Shown: one piece after another, positions 30,208 to 42,340 of the stretch
Layout of the letters: the number at the start of each line of letters is the position of its first letter
How positions within the stretch are numbered: position 1 is the first letter of the stretch
Assembly: GCF_000002075.1 (NCBI RefSeq)
Contig: NW_004797913.1
Location: forward strand, 308,178 to 372,177
DNA: 64,000 nt
DNA from: Aplysia californica
Taxonomy: Eukaryota > Mollusca > Gastropoda > Aplysiida > Aplysiidae
Reading direction: 5' to 3'
Notes under the pieces: generated by a model
Seen by the model: only the letters and a program-made list of their open reading frames with translations
Told to the model about the DNA's origin: nothing
Databases searched by the model: none
Position numbers and translations under genes: made by a program

Positions 30208-31233
30208 TGTGTGGACATTGAGTATCAGATGGTGTAGGAAAAGATGTCGTTCCTCTCAGCTCCCGTTTCCTCAGTATTCCAACAGCAGAATCACCTTCCT
30301 GGAAAACCCCTGTCTTTTGGAGGTTTAGATCTCTGTAGCTGTCAGGGTCAGCCAGTGCTCAGAGCACAAGGTCGTTTTCTTACTACAGTACAAGAGCCAC
30401 AGAAGGAAGCCTCTTTATTGAATTTTTAAGTGTCATTGTCTTGTACATATTTATACACATTTATGTATATTAAGCCTTTGTCATCCTTGTTCATGTTATT
30501 CAGGTGGGCTTGGCATTTTTTTCTTTTTCTTTCGGGGGCTGGGTTTTTGTTTTTGTTGATTTTGTGGTCTTTTAACAAATATTTTGGTGACCATTGCTTG
30601 AGAGGGGGGAGGGGGGTTCTTGTCTCTGTTTGGTCCAGGTTTTCTTATTTTCTATGCACTTGAAGTCGGTGGTTTTTAGTTGATTCTATGAGAGGATTCT
30701 ATGAGAGGCTCTCTGAAAGTGGGGAACACAGCTAGCTGGAAGCCAGCCCTTCTTCATACAGCCTGCTAATGTGAGGGAGGCTTGACCCCTGTCCTTATTC
30801 GTAGCTGTAGAACTGATTGTGTGGGAGGAATTGTTTCGTTTCTTGATATGTGGAACTCATGTTGGTGGTTTTTGATTTTTCTGATATTTGTCATTTTGAT
30901 GCCATAATGTTTCTCATGTCTGTAAAAAAAAAACACAAAAAATGATTTGAGATGTAATTTGAAAACAAAAAACAAAAAAAAAAAATCACCAGGTGGTCTT
31001 GATTTTTTTCTGAGAAGATATTGCTGGAGCTGGATGTGTAATCTTCCAGCATGATTGTTTTGCCAGTATAGCTGTGTAGAGGAAAGCAGTCTAGTGGGGT
31101 GGGGTCGGGGGGTGTCTGGTTGTGGTGGAGTAGTTCAGACACTTGTTGTTGCTGTCTGTCGTGTGGACAGGGGAACCAGACGTCTGTGCTGTAAAGGTTA
31201 CGGCTCTCTGCATCGGTCTGCAGAAGATGGAAG

Positions 31234-31312
31234 TTGAGATAGATTCCCATGTGGGTAAGCTGTCTTGTGGGATATTTGAGATAGATTCCCATGTGGGTAA
31301 GCTGTCTTGTGG
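31234..31312. repeat. 45-bp direct duplication in the LARP4 3' UTR
   Basis: A segment containing GAGATAGATTCCCATGTGGG occurs twice in tandem and is almost identical. Confidence 0.85.
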
Positions 31313-34070
31313 AATATTTCAGTCTTTCTTTCTGCTGGTGTGTTGTATCCTACCCTGGTTGGCCCTTACGGGCCGTGTGGAAGCAGCCCGCTTCCAATGG
31401 GATTTGAATGGTGTCCAACAGGGTGTACAAGATGTAGAAACATTTTGGACGGAGGAGGGACCGTTGGTCACTCTTGGAGCAGCCGCTTGGGCCTGGGTAG
31501 CTGGACTGGACAGATAGCGATTGGTGTTGTTGAAGGTGGTATATAAGGATTGCTTTGTTCTACACAGCTACTGATTGCTGATGACACGTCAAAAGGTTTT
31601 GTGATATATGCATAAAGAGTGAGTGCGACTTGTGCGTGGCAGAGGGTAGAGGGACTGTGTGCCAGTGTGGACAAATGAGCTGCTCATCTGTGAGCATCTG
31701 GTGAGTGCTGTCAACTACAGTGTACATATTATGTGAACATTTTGTTATGTACAGAGGGCAAAGGACAAAGGGATTTTCTTGGGTTCTTTTTAAAAAAGAA
31801 AAAAAAAAAAGTAAGAATGGTCTATGTCCATGCTTTCTCCATGGTGAGAACCTGATATTCAGCTCTTATAATCTTTTCCACTACTTTTGCTTGATCTTCA
31901 AGTGTCCCATTAACAGGTTTGCAATGTGCTGTTTGTCAAAAGGCGTAGTAACAAGTTCTCTACAGAATTTGGAGTAGATTTTATTCTTCAATCCTATGTT
32001 CTAATGTATTACCTTCATGTACAGAGCCTTTTGCTCCTGTGAATGGTAACTAATTTAACCACTTACCTTTGGTTTTTACTTTTTATTCTGTTTCACACAC
32101 TAATGAACTCGATGCCTGCCCTACGGAGTGAAAGTTTTGTTTGCTTATCTAGCTGGTCGTTCTTGTGGGAAGTAAGCTCCCCTAGGGAGGAAAACGTGAC
32201 CGTTTGTTGTGGGTAGAAAGTATGGACATCTAGAAACTTCCTTCATATCCCCCCCCTCCCACCCCACCACCACATTCTGACAAGTCCTTTTGCCCAAAGT
32301 GTTGTTTTGTCTTATATCATGCCGCATCCTGCATCAAAATGGACAGATATGTTTTATGTATGAAACTCATTGACATTTATTTTTGTTTTCCTGAAGATGT
32401 TATTCCTCTCATCATCTTGTCTGTGTGATTGTGATATTGCAAGTTAATCAGAGCAGTGTCTGAGGGAAGCATGAGACTTGTGGGAGTGCTTGTGAGGCAG
32501 AACGAACGTCAATGAGTGGCTGAAGTGTTTATGTGCATTTGTGAGAGGGAGAGTGAGTGAATGAATGAGAGAGAGAGAGAGACTGAGGAAAAAATGGAGA
32601 AAAAAAAGGAAAAAAATATTTGTCTGGCTTATAAGTAGTGCAAAATTAGTCTGTGACATTTCTATCCCTCCCCCCTCTGCTGTCTCTCTCTGTCTATCTT
32701 TTAGCGTTACGTTGTTGGTTTTATTTTTACATTTTGAAGAAACCTAATGTTGCTTTTCAGATTGAGTGTTATGTTGAAACAAGTGGCAATGTGAACTATT
32801 GACACACTTGCAAGCAAGCAAATCTTTCCATTGCTACACACATCTCAGTTGCACAAAACATCTTAATCTAGTTGCAATTTTCTTCGTGACGAAGATTTAC
32901 ACAAAAGAAAACCATCACAAATCACAGATTAATCACTGCTGCAACTGCAGTCTACCCACAGACATATATATATATAGATTGGAGGAGACCTCGCACGACG
33001 CTACTGTCTTATAGCACAGCCTCTGGCCACTGAGTGGGGCTCTGCTACGGTCAAACTAAGCAGGAGGGGGGGGAATGGATGATAATGATGATGGCACAAA
33101 GATAGTTTGCTGTTAAGTTCCCTCTTGCTAAATGTGTTAGGGCGTCATCATTCACACAGAGAGAGTACAACGTGGTAGGAATACAACATTTTTGGATCCT
33201 AAACAGTGGTGGCTGAAAGGGACATTGTTTTCCCCCTTGTTTTACACTGACATGGTAGTGGAACTGATCTCACCAGCAAAGTCCCTCACAGATGGAGAGA
33301 GGTGTCTACATAGCTATATGTAATGTGTGTTATGGAGGCTGCTAGTGTAAAACAACAGTTAGTGCACAATTGGTTATTGAGATATTGGGAACTTGACTGG
33401 TTTGGAACTCTGTGCTGGTAGTAGCCCAGTGTGGTGGTGTGTGTGTGGTGAGGGGATGTTGCGGTTTGCATGTTCACAGTTGAACTCCCTCCTTTGCCCC
33501 AACAGCGCAATGCTAGTTTTTTTTTTTTTTTTTAATCTTTTAACTTTTAACCACATTGTTGTCATGGACTCTTTCGCAGACCCTATTTTCCCTTTTTTAC
33601 TAATGAACAGGAGCTCCCCCAGGGAATTCTTTTTATTCTGCGCCTTTTCCCGTTTCATCAAATGCTTTTATAGGGGGAGGCGTTTCCTTTTTGGATTACA
33701 GCTTGGAATTTTATTTCTTTATATTTTACTTGTTGAGGTTTTCTTTTACTTTTGTATGTTTGAGAAATTTGATTTGATGTATGCTAAGTAGAGGTGAACA
33801 TTTGGTCCTTTGAACAAATTGTTCTCTTTTATTTTTTAGTATGTGTATATGGCTCTGGTTATTGAACTTTCTATGCTTTTGTCCTCTTGGTCTTTTTACC
33901 TAATGTGCTAGTTTTCTGTTTTTGCTACTTTTTATTGCTTTTTTTTGTCTTGATTTGAGGGGGTTTTAACTTTGAACATGAAAATCTGTGAAGGGAAAAA
34001 AAAAAACAATTACAAAATTTTTTCAGAGCATTAGTCTTGGCCAACAACTCTAAAATGCAACAACAACAAC

Positions 34071-34076
34071 AATAAA
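34071..34076 (+). terminator. LARP4: Candidate polyadenylation signal AATAAA of LARP4
   Basis: AATAAA lies in an A-rich stretch. It is followed by a T-rich segment and a (TG)n run at about 34166-34187, the usual order of hexamer and downstream GU-rich element, although the (TG)n is rather distant. Confidence 0.45.
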
Positions 34077-34323
34077 ATGCACTACAAAACTCCCTATCTT
34101 GTATGTGTGATATTGTTGTTTTTTTCCTCGTGTGTTTGATCTCATGATGGAGAATTGTGTTCTTGTGTGTGTGTGTGTGTGTGTGTGGTCTCTGCTGTTT
34201 GATGAGGATTATTTCTCTGCTGGGATGTTCCCAGGCTGGTCATGTTGATGTTGGCCTGTGCTGGGTCTGTTCAGCTGGTCTCTTGTTCCTGAAGAAAGGA
34301 CAGGACAATTTAATCCCATCCCA

Positions 34324-34324
<1 letters not shown>

Positions 34325-34362
<38 letters not shown>
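34325..34362. repeat. Poly-C run (about 38 bases)
   Basis: Pure C tract just before a tandem pair of retroposon heads. A second C run of 23 lies at 34593-34615. Confidence 0.9.
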
Positions 34363-34364
34363 TT

Positions 34365-34585
34365 GTGGGTGGTTGACAGGTGCTCTGGTGTGGTTTGCTC
34401 CTTCTTTCGTGGGTGGTTGGCGGGCGCTCTGGTGTGGTTTGCTTCTTCTTTCCTATGAAACATCTATCGTTCGTATCTCCCCTTCTTCTTTTTTATGGTT
34501 TTTTACTCTCTTGTAACATCTCTAACCTTCGACTTTTATATGACCTTAATGTGTTGCAAGTGCTTTAAATCGCTGAGTAAAACTT
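34365..34585 (+). mobile_element. Head fragment plus full hairpin-tail retroposon in tandem
   Basis: A 44-base head fragment (34365-34408) is followed directly by a nearly complete A-type copy from 34409. Poly-C runs bracket the pair. Confidence 0.8.
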
Positions 34586-34807
34586 TAAAAATCCCCCCCC
34601 CCCCCCCCCCCCCCCACTAAGGGTAAATTATCTGCAATTAATTCTGCTCTAAGACGTATGTGACTCTTGGTTTTTTGTAAGTCTTGACAGTTTGCAGGAT
34701 CCTCCCAACTGGTGGTTGAAGGAAGCCCTTGTAGGACTTGCTTCTTTTCTTTCCTTCTGTCTTTTCTGTCTGTCCTGTCTTTTCCTTGCACTCAATGTGT
34801 CACAACG

Positions 34808-35816
34808 TGGTGCAATCAGGCGCTCGTCTATTTTGGGGCATATGGAGTTACTTGTATCATCTTAAAGCCTGTTCATTTGTCTTCCTTTTGGGGAAAAAAA
34901 CCTACGTCAAAATATGTGTGTGTGCCTATAGAAAGGTACCAAAAGTCGGATTTTGAGTTTAGGGTTGTACCTTATACTAGGAAATTCAATGCTGAACACA
35001 GGAGGGGTCTTTGTATTTTTTTAGATATCTCAAGTTGTTGAGATATTGCACATTTTGCAAGGTATGGTATAAAAATATAATTTTGAGAAAATGAGCCTCT
35101 AAGTTTAACAAATGGGAGAACACATACAAGCTTTAAAAAAATAATTTTTTAAAATGTATTTAATCATGGAAAATTCATTTCCAGTTTGGCATTCAGTGGA
35201 CATCAATATCATGAATGGAATTCAACGGTATAACATATCTGGGGAGAGAAAACGTGCTTCAAGAATATATTTTAACAGCTTTTTAAAAAAGCTGTTTTCA
35301 TTATTTGTTTTTATTATACTCTACCCTCAAAATAATTCAAAATAAAATATTCAGAAGTCAAATCAATGAAAACCTTTTGAGCGCATTGTAAAAAAGTGGT
35401 GGCTCTATCATTTTTCAATGGAAACACATTTTGTCTAAACAGTGATTTTTGTCATTACATGTATCAGCCTGTAGCTCGAAACAGTCTGGGGCGACATTTG
35501 GTACCTTTGTCTAGGCGCACACACATATTTGTAATTGAAGGTCAGGGTTGCCTGGTTCCAGAGGTAAAATTAACGAGAAAATGGTCACCGAAGTTTGGTA
35601 TCTTCCATTTTCTTAGAGTCCTTGTGAACTGAAAATTTCCTTTTTTTGTGCCTTTACTAAATGTTTTTCAGTAAAATCCACACGAAAATATGTTTTTAAA
35701 TGGATATAAAAGGTGCTGAACCCAAAAAAATAAAATTAGAAAAAAAATTGTCAATCGGCCTAAAAAATGCTGATTTCTTTGATTACATTATTTTGACGAG
35801 CGCCTGATTTCACCAT
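34808..35816. mobile_element. 1-kb TIR element (AATCAGGCGCTCGTC ends)
   Basis: Ends GTGGTGCAATCAGGCGCTCG and the complement CGAGCGCCTGATT... match over about 20 bases. No transposase was recognised. A 320-base deletion derivative lies at 50385-50707. Internal pieces recur at 38858-39395 and, reversed, at 55740-56345. Confidence 0.7.
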
Positions 35817-35972
35817 GATGCCTCACAAATGATCTTTATCATGTCCATGTGCTTCCCCTTGCTCGATCGAAACTGGAAGCAAAGAGGGATCCCCTGCCCC
35901 TTTTAACAAGACTCTTGAAGGCACATCCAGTCTATTTCTTTAACCCGTTCTTTTAGCCAGCAGTTAGTCAGG

Positions 35973-36143
35973 AGTGGGTGGTTGGCGGCTGCTCTGGTGT
36001 GCTTCTCTCCTTCTTTCCTATCAAACGTCTATCGTCCTTTTCTCCCCTCCTCCTTTTTTTATCTGTTACTCCCTTGTAACACCTCTGATCTTCGGCATTT
36101 ATATGACCTTATCGTGTCTGTAAAACTCACTAAAACAAAACTA
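35973..36143 (+). mobile_element. Hairpin-tail retroposon, A subfamily, last + strand full copy
   Basis: Flanked by a perfect 11-bp duplication AGTTAGTCAGG at 35962-35972 and 36144-36154. Confidence 0.87.
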
Positions 36144-36405
36144 AGTTAGTCAGGTGTCCTTCCACTTCCATGTGTCAAGTTGTCTTTAGCATTGCGAAAG
36201 TTAACTCAGGACCAGAGATTTCCATCCTTACTCATATAATAAGGACCATTTAATTTCAAGTGGCGTTGAGGCGTGTACTTTTGTGATGAAGTTTAATTGA
36301 AACTGAATCGATGATAATTCAAATTGGCTGTTCTAAATATCAGGTGAAAATGATGAAGGTAGCCTACTCCACATTGTCTCACCTTGCTCTGTCAGACTTG
36401 AATCA

Positions 36406-36894
36406 GGAGGCTCTCGTGGCTTAGAGGTTGAGGTGTTGGCCTCTCATTCAAAAGTCCCGGGTTCGAATCCGGGAAGCGACCGAACATTTTCTTCTCTAAA
36501 ATTGTCTCCTTTCACCTCTTTTCCTGCTCTCTAGCAATGTACTGTCGTCTGCTTTCGTCTCCACTTTCTGCCCCCACCCCCTCACCTCCTTTGCCCCCTC
36601 CTCTGGGCTCCTGACTCTTTCTGCAGCCTTTCTACAGCTACTCATTGGCTCCTTCTTACTGCTGTCTTTCTGCCACACCCCTGATCTTCCGGTAGGAAAG
36701 ATCTACACCTAGCCTTCTCTGACAAGGGTGAAAAATGTTGGAGGACCCGTGTGCAAGTTCCCTTGGTGGTTCAAAATCGATAAAAGTAGGCTTTGGCCGC
36801 CACCCGGGAAAAATTCAAAATGTCCTACCTATTGCGCGTCCCGCGCGCGCACATGACCTTATGCAGTTGCGAACGCCGTAAAACACTTACCAAA
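36406..36894 (+). mobile_element. tRNA-derived SINE, full length
   Basis: Same family as 2969-3492. Flanked by AGACTTGAATCA at 36394-36405 and 36895-36906. The B box GGTTCGAATCC is intact. Confidence 0.9.
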
Positions 36895-36995
36895 AGACTT
36901 GAATCATTTGGAGGCCCACAAAGTGATGTCTAGCAGGGAAAAGCTTCAAAGAACACGATGACCTTATCACACAGGTTCAGTCAAGACATGGAAAT

Positions 36996-37174
36996 CTGTC
37001 CCCGCAGTGTTAGGGGGGTGGAATTCTGAAATTATGCAAACTGAGCCCAAAAATGTGAAATTATGCGATTCTGCTAATTTTAACGAAGAACGATGAAGGA
37101 AAATAATCGGAAATTATGCAAAAAATGATCAAATTTTGCTAAATTATGCGGGGTGCATCAAACCCCGGGGACAG
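36996..37174 (-). mobile_element. MITE with CTGTCCCCG termini, copy 1
   Basis: Inverted ends CTGTCCCCG and CGGGGACAG, with an A/T-rich core containing repeated AAATTATGC. Confidence 0.75.
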
Positions 37175-37390
37175 ATTGAAATCTTTTGACCAGGAGTGTT
37201 TCAGTGAGGGAATATTAAATATATAGGGACATAATATATTCATATATTCTCAGTTTCTGGAAAAAATGTGCCAATCTTCATCTTTTACTTTTATTCAGAC
37301 CCCCCCCCCCCCAAAAAAAAGGAAAAAAAACCCAACCCCCCCCCCCCCTAATCGCTATATTCACCTTGCTTTTTAAATGTTAGTTTAGTT

Positions 37391-37787
37391 TTACTTTAGT
37401 AGAGGTTTTACGGCGCTCGCAACTGCATAAGGTCATATTAGCGCCAAGGGGTGGATGTCAACAGAAAAGTCCTTGCAGGGAATCAGGCTTACTCTGCTCA
37501 CCTCTCACTCTCTAGCTTCAACAGCACAAAGTCTGCTTCGACTATCAAGGCACCCCGGGTATAGCGGGTCACAAGAGTGTGAGAAACATACAAAACAAGT
37601 AGGGGAAAATGACGATAGTAAGGATAAGGACAGAAAAAAGCAGCAGTTCCCTGTTGTAGATCAGGCACAGTTATGAGCGTGACATTGATGAATCAGCCCA
37701 TTTACAATTCTACTGTGCATGAAGGAGAAATGTCCCCCTTTTGGGAATGGCCTAAAGACACTTCAGTCAGTGGCACCGCCCGGGGGT
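37391..37787 (-). mobile_element. Hairpin-tail retroposon, C body
   Basis: The - strand copy includes the shared tail with the GGCGCT stem and ends at GCCCGGGGG. Same body as 12493-12895. Confidence 0.82.
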
Positions 37788-37887
37788 AAGTCTACTTTGA
37801 CACTTTTTGGACAGTCGTATTACTATCACTAGTATGCAAGGATAGGCACGGAGCTTTAAGTGGCTCAGAACTAAGCTTTTCCTTACT

Positions 37888-38131
37888 TTAACCCTATCCG
37901 TACGTCGTGTTTTACTATCGTATTCATAATACGTAGGGAACTCTGTGCCACCACTTTCCAAAGAGAAATTTACTCGTTAATCTGATCCGTACGCTTTGCA
38001 TAGTCTGTCAAAATGATTTTTTGAGAAATACGGAAAGTTTCAAAGAGATATACGCACGAGAGGTATTCTAAAATGTGAAGAATACAACCCCGTGGTTACA
38101 AAATGATCCCAGGGCGTGCGGATAGGGTTAA
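37888..38131 (-). mobile_element. TTAA MITE (CCCTATCCGTACG), copy 2
   Basis: Complete, with TTAA at both ends, and inverted relative to copy 1. Confidence 0.85.
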
Positions 38132-38223
38132 TCATTTGGAGGCCCACAAAGTGATGTCTAGCAGGGAAAAGCTTCAAAGAACCCGATGACCTTATCACAC
38201 AGGTTCAGTCAAGATATGGAAAT

Positions 38224-38406
38224 CTGTCCCCGCAGTTTTATGAAAAAAAATCATCTGAAATTATGCAGACTGAGCCCAAAAATGTGAAATTATTCAAATT
38301 TGCTAATTTTAACAAAGAATGAAAAAGGAAAATAATCAGAAATTATGCACAAAAAAATGATCAAATATTGCTAAATTATGCGGGATGCATAAAACCACGG
38401 GGACAG
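38224..38406 (-). mobile_element. MITE with CTGTCCCCG termini, copy 2
   Basis: Both ends present. It belongs to the local duplication block. Confidence 0.75.
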
Positions 38407-38410
38407 ATAT

Positions 38411-38614
38411 GACGTGGGAACCCTGCGCCACCACTTTCAAAGAGGAAATTTACTCGTTAATCCGATCTGTACGCTTTGCCTAGCAGTTTGTCAAAATGAT
38501 TTTTTGAGAAATACTGAAAGTTTCAAAGAGATCTTCGCACTAGAAGTATTCTAAAATATGGAGAATACAACCCCGGGGGTACAAAATGACCCCAGGGCGT
38601 ACGGATAGGGTTAA
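38411..38614 (-). mobile_element. TTAA MITE (CCCTATCCGTACG), truncated copy
   Basis: The right end with TTAA is intact and the left end is missing. Confidence 0.75.
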
Positions 38615-38706
38615 ACATTTGGAGGCCCACAAAGTGATGTCTAGCAGGGAAAAGCTTCAAAGAACCCGATGACCTTATCACACAGGTTCAGTCAAGATAT
38701 GGAAAT

Positions 38707-38833
38707 CTGTCCCCGAAGTTTTAGGAAAAAACAATTCTAAAATGATGCAAACTGAGCCAAAAAATGTGAAATTATGCAAGTCTGCTCATTTTAACAAAGA
38801 ATGATAAAGGAAAATAATAAGAAATTATGCACA
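38707..38833 (-). mobile_element. MITE with CTGTCCCCG termini, truncated copy 3
   Basis: The left end is intact and similarity stops before an A run. Confidence 0.7.
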
Positions 38834-39544
38834 CAAAAAAAAAAAAAAAAGGATGAAATGTGCGTGTGCCTAAAGAAAGCTACAAAGAGGCCGATTTTAA
38901 CCATTTTTAGTTAAGGGTTGTACCTAATAATAGGACAATCAATGTGGTTTTTACATTTTTGAGATATCTCGAGCAGTTTTTGAGATTTTAAAGCATATTT
39001 TGCGAGGTAAGGTATAACGATCTAATTTTAAGAATCTTGCTTAGAACACTTGCAAACTGAAAAAACAAAACAAACGGTGATTCAATTGTTTCTAGTGTAC
39101 TTATTCTTGGAAAATTCATGTCCATATCAGCATTCAATTAACATCAATATCATGATTAGAATTCAACGGTAAAACATAGCGGGGAAGAGAAAACGTGCTT
39201 CTTCTAGACTAGATTTTACCACTTTTTAAAAGCAGTTTTCATTATCTTTTTAAAACATATCCCCCCCCCTCAAAATAATTCAAAATAAAATATTTAGAAG
39301 TCAAATCAACAAAACCCCTTTTAACACATTGTTAAAAAATGGTGGAACTAGCATTTTTTAAAATGGAAATCCATTTTGGCCCAAAAAAGTGATTTTTTTA
39401 GATTGAAATCTTTTGACCAGGAGTGTTTCAGTGAAGGAATATTAAGTATAATGACATAATATATTCATATATTCACAACGTTTTTGGAAAGAATGTGTCA
39501 ATTTTCATCTTTTACTTTTATTCAGGAACCCCCCCAAAAATAAG

Positions 39545-40041
39545 GCATAGAGGTTAAGGTGTTCGCTTCTCATTCAAAGGTCCCGGGTTCGAATCTAGTA
39601 AGCGACCGAAAAATTTTCTTCTCTAAAATTGTCTCCTTTCACCTCCATTCCTGCCCTCTAGCAATGTTCTGTCGTCTGCTTTCGTCTCCTCTTTCTGCCC
39701 CTCACCCCTCACCTCCTGTGCCCCCTCCTCTGGGCCCCTGACTCTTTCTGCAGCCTTTCTACTGCTTCTCCTTGGCTCCTTCTTACTGCTGTCTTTCAGC
39801 CACACCCCTGATCTTCTGGTAGGAAAGATCTACAACTAGCCTCCTCGGACAAGGGCGAAAAATCTCGGAGGGCCCGCGTGCAAGTTGCGCAAGTTAAAGA
39901 TCCCTTACTTGGTGGTCTAAAATCGATAATAGTATGCTTCGGCCGCCATCCGGGCAAAATTCAAAATTTCCTACCAACTGAAAATATTAGGTGTGTCCCG
40001 TGCACTCAAATGACCTTATGCAGTTGTGAGCGCCCTAAAAC
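39545..40041 (+). mobile_element. tRNA-derived SINE, 5' slightly truncated
   Basis: It starts within the A box (TAGAGGTTAAGGTG), has the B box, body and shared tail, and ends in a 17-18 base A run. Confidence 0.85.
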
Positions 40042-40079
40042 ACTTACCAAAAAAAAAAAAAAAAAGTACAGAGCAGCAC

Positions 40080-40146
40080 AACACAACAGTCATTTAATGC
40101 AGGGAAACAGCAAGACAGATGAAAGCAACAGAAGGAAACAAAAGTA
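40080..40146 (-). mobile_element. D-family retroposon fragment
   Basis: Resembles the tail part of the family at 61017-61126 (GTCATTTAATGCAGGG, then AGACAGATG). Confidence 0.45.
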
Positions 40147-40193
40147 GGTAAGACGTTATACTTATAGTAATAGTAGCTTTAGTAAGAGTTTTA

Positions 40194-40540
40194 TACCCCC
40201 CGGGGCAGTGCCACTGACTGTGGTGTCTTTAGGCCATTCCCAAAGGAGGAACATTTCTCGTTCGAGCACAGTAGAAATTAGAATTGTAAATGGGCTGATT
40301 CATGTCACGCTCATAACTGCGCCTGATCTACAACAGGGAACTGCTGCTTTTTCTTTCCTAATTCTTACTGTTGTCATTTTTTCCTCTACTTCTTCTGTAT
40401 GTTTATCACACTCTCGTGACCTGCTATTTCCGGGGTGCCTTGATAGTTGAAGCAGACCTTGTGCTGTCGAAGCTAGAGAGGTGAGCAGAGTAAGCCTGAT
40501 TCCCTGTAAAGACTTCTCTGTTGACACCCTCTACTATAAT
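40194..40540 (+). mobile_element. Hairpin-tail retroposon, C body, lacking a full tail
   Basis: The body matches 12493-12895, but the tail hairpin is missing. Confidence 0.75.
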
Positions 40541-40551
40541 ACTAAAATAAA

Positions 40552-40713
40552 GTTTTATGGAATTTGCAACACAAATACAGGTTATATCAGTGCCAAAGAT
40601 AAGAGGTGTTAATTAGAGAATAACGTTCCTTAAAAAAGGAGAGATAAGGACGATATAGGTATCGTATTGATAGAAAAGAAGGAGAAAACCACACCAGAGC
40701 AGCCACCATCCAC
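40552..40713 (-). mobile_element. Hairpin-tail retroposon, A subfamily, diverged
   Basis: Reverse-oriented, with a weak tail and a head ending in CACCATCCAC. This is the first copy of the - strand group. Confidence 0.75.
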
Positions 40714-40756
40714 TGGTAGGAACAACCCTCCCCCCCCCCCTCCCCAGGTTGAGTTT

Positions 40757-40935
40757 TTAAGTTTTAGTAAGTGTTTTACGGCACTTGCAACACAATAAGG
40801 TCATATAAGTGCCGAAGATTAGAGGTGTTGCAAGAGAGTAACAAACGTAAAAAAGAAGAAGGGGAGATAAGGACGATAGATGTTTGATAGGAAAGAAGAA
40901 GCAAACCACACCAGAGCACCCGCTAACCATCCACC
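40757..40935 (-). mobile_element. Hairpin-tail retroposon, A subfamily
   Basis: Intact GGCACTT/AAGTGCC stem. C runs and GGTTGAGT occur on both sides, suggesting a duplicated target of about 25 bases. Confidence 0.85.
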
Positions 40936-40973
40936 CCCCCCCCCCCCAAGGTTGAGTGTAGCAGACACCAATG

Positions 40974-42004
40974 ATATAACACAGGCTGACGCCCACAAAC
41001 TGTCCAGTCATGGTTTTGTGTTATGGTGAGATGTTTTATTAGATGAAACCAGATAAGTATAATGGGTAACGATCATCATACAATCCAAGATGAATGACGT
41101 AAGTGAACAAACAATTACTTTACAAGTTGAAGACAACATACCAGTAGGGCATCGTTGAAGTGACTGTAGGTATACCCTAATCAAATGCAGCAACAAACAA
41201 AACAGGACAGAGAGAAACCAAAAAAAAAGAAAAACGTAAGAATTTCAGCAAAACAGTATATTATAACAGTATTTGACAAATATATATATATATCAGTAGG
41301 TACATGAACCCTTTTCTCGTGTTAAGTACAATGATTTTTTTCAATACTTTTGCAAATACAAAGTAAACAAAGGGTACCCACCCCACAAAAAAAAGAAGCA
41401 GAACGCACAATTCCCCATAGTTTTGCTGTATGTGTTCACATTATATTGAAAGTACCTTTGACACATTTGTGCATATCAAACTTGAAAAAAAAAAGTCCCT
41501 GACTGCCCTTTGGCCAAATGTCTGAATGTCTGATATGATCAGACTGAAGAAAGGAACTTAAAAAACAAGCAGAATATGTTTATATTTGAAGACCTGAGAA
41601 TAAGTCTGTGCCCAAGCCCAAAGTTTCGGTTGTTGGTATCTATGACTATGAACATAGCCTACTATCCACAGCCTAAAAATCGTACACACAACAGTATACA
41701 GCCAGCTGTACATGAGGATAGAGGCAAAAGTGTGCTTGTACCAGGACAACTATGGGCCTAAGATCATTCACACTCAATACAAGGTGAGTCAAAATTTTGT
41801 TAACATTAACACTAGTACGGGAGAAATCATCTATTCAGAATTATCAGAAGAGTTTCAGCCTGGTCACCAGCATGATCAATACCGGAACACAAAAACCAGC
41901 CATCAACTACAATTTAGTGACCTGCTACACAGTTCATGGGGAACACTTGATATGAATATATGACACCATGTATTCTGTCCTTGAGTTCATCCCTAGACTT
42001 AGCA
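40974..42004. other. Convergent intergenic sequence
   Basis: AT-rich. I see no gene. The SPATS2 transcript probably ends between about 40.5 kb and 52.7 kb, but its polyadenylation site could not be fixed. Confidence 0.4.
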
Positions 42005-42250
42005 TTAACCCTATCCCTACGCCCTGGGGTCATTTTGTATCCCGGGATCATATTCTTCACATTTTAGAATACTTCTAGTATGAAGATCTCTTTGAAACTT
42101 TTAGTATTTCTCAAAAAATCATTTCGACAGACTGCTATGCAAAGCATAGGGATCGGATTTACGAGTCAATTTCTTCTTTGGAAGTGGTGGCACAGAGTTC
42201 CCCACGTTGTATGGATACGATAGTAAAGCACGACGTACGGATAGGGTTAA
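42005..42250 (+). mobile_element. TTAA MITE (CCCTATCCGTACG), copy 3
   Basis: Both TTAA-bounded inverted ends are present. Confidence 0.85.
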
Positions 42251-42340
42251 CATAATTTAGACTCACCCTCTATTATCTGAAAATAAGAGAAAAAAGAATC
42301 TTGCTGTTTTTCTCCATCCAACAAAATTGGAAGGTAGGCT

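Larger units (their letters stand above)
25511..34095 (+). other. LARP4: Putative LARP4 3' UTR
   Basis: No coding exon could be recognised over 8.6 kb after the LARP4 stop. TGTANATA Pumilio-type octamers lie at 28571, 28843, 30442 and 31721, and ATTTA clusters at about 28328-28345. A 43-bp unit is repeated twice at about 26743-26821 and a 45-bp unit twice at about 31234-31312. One MITE (29952-30207) and one tail-only retroposon (27908-27954) are inserted. Earlier polyadenylation is possible, so the UTR length is an inference. Confidence 0.55.
36901..39420. repeat. Local multi-copy duplication block
   Basis: A segment of about 90 bases beginning near CATTTGGAGGCCCACAAAGT occurs at about 36905, 38132 and 38616, each time followed by a copy of the CTGTCCCCG MITE. 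A segment around TCTTTTGACCAGGAGTGTTT occurs at about 37186 and 39406. Confidence 0.8.

Noticed and set aside
36420-36480. Second tRNA gene
   Set aside because: Same SINE family, with a 12-bp target duplication around the whole 490-base element.
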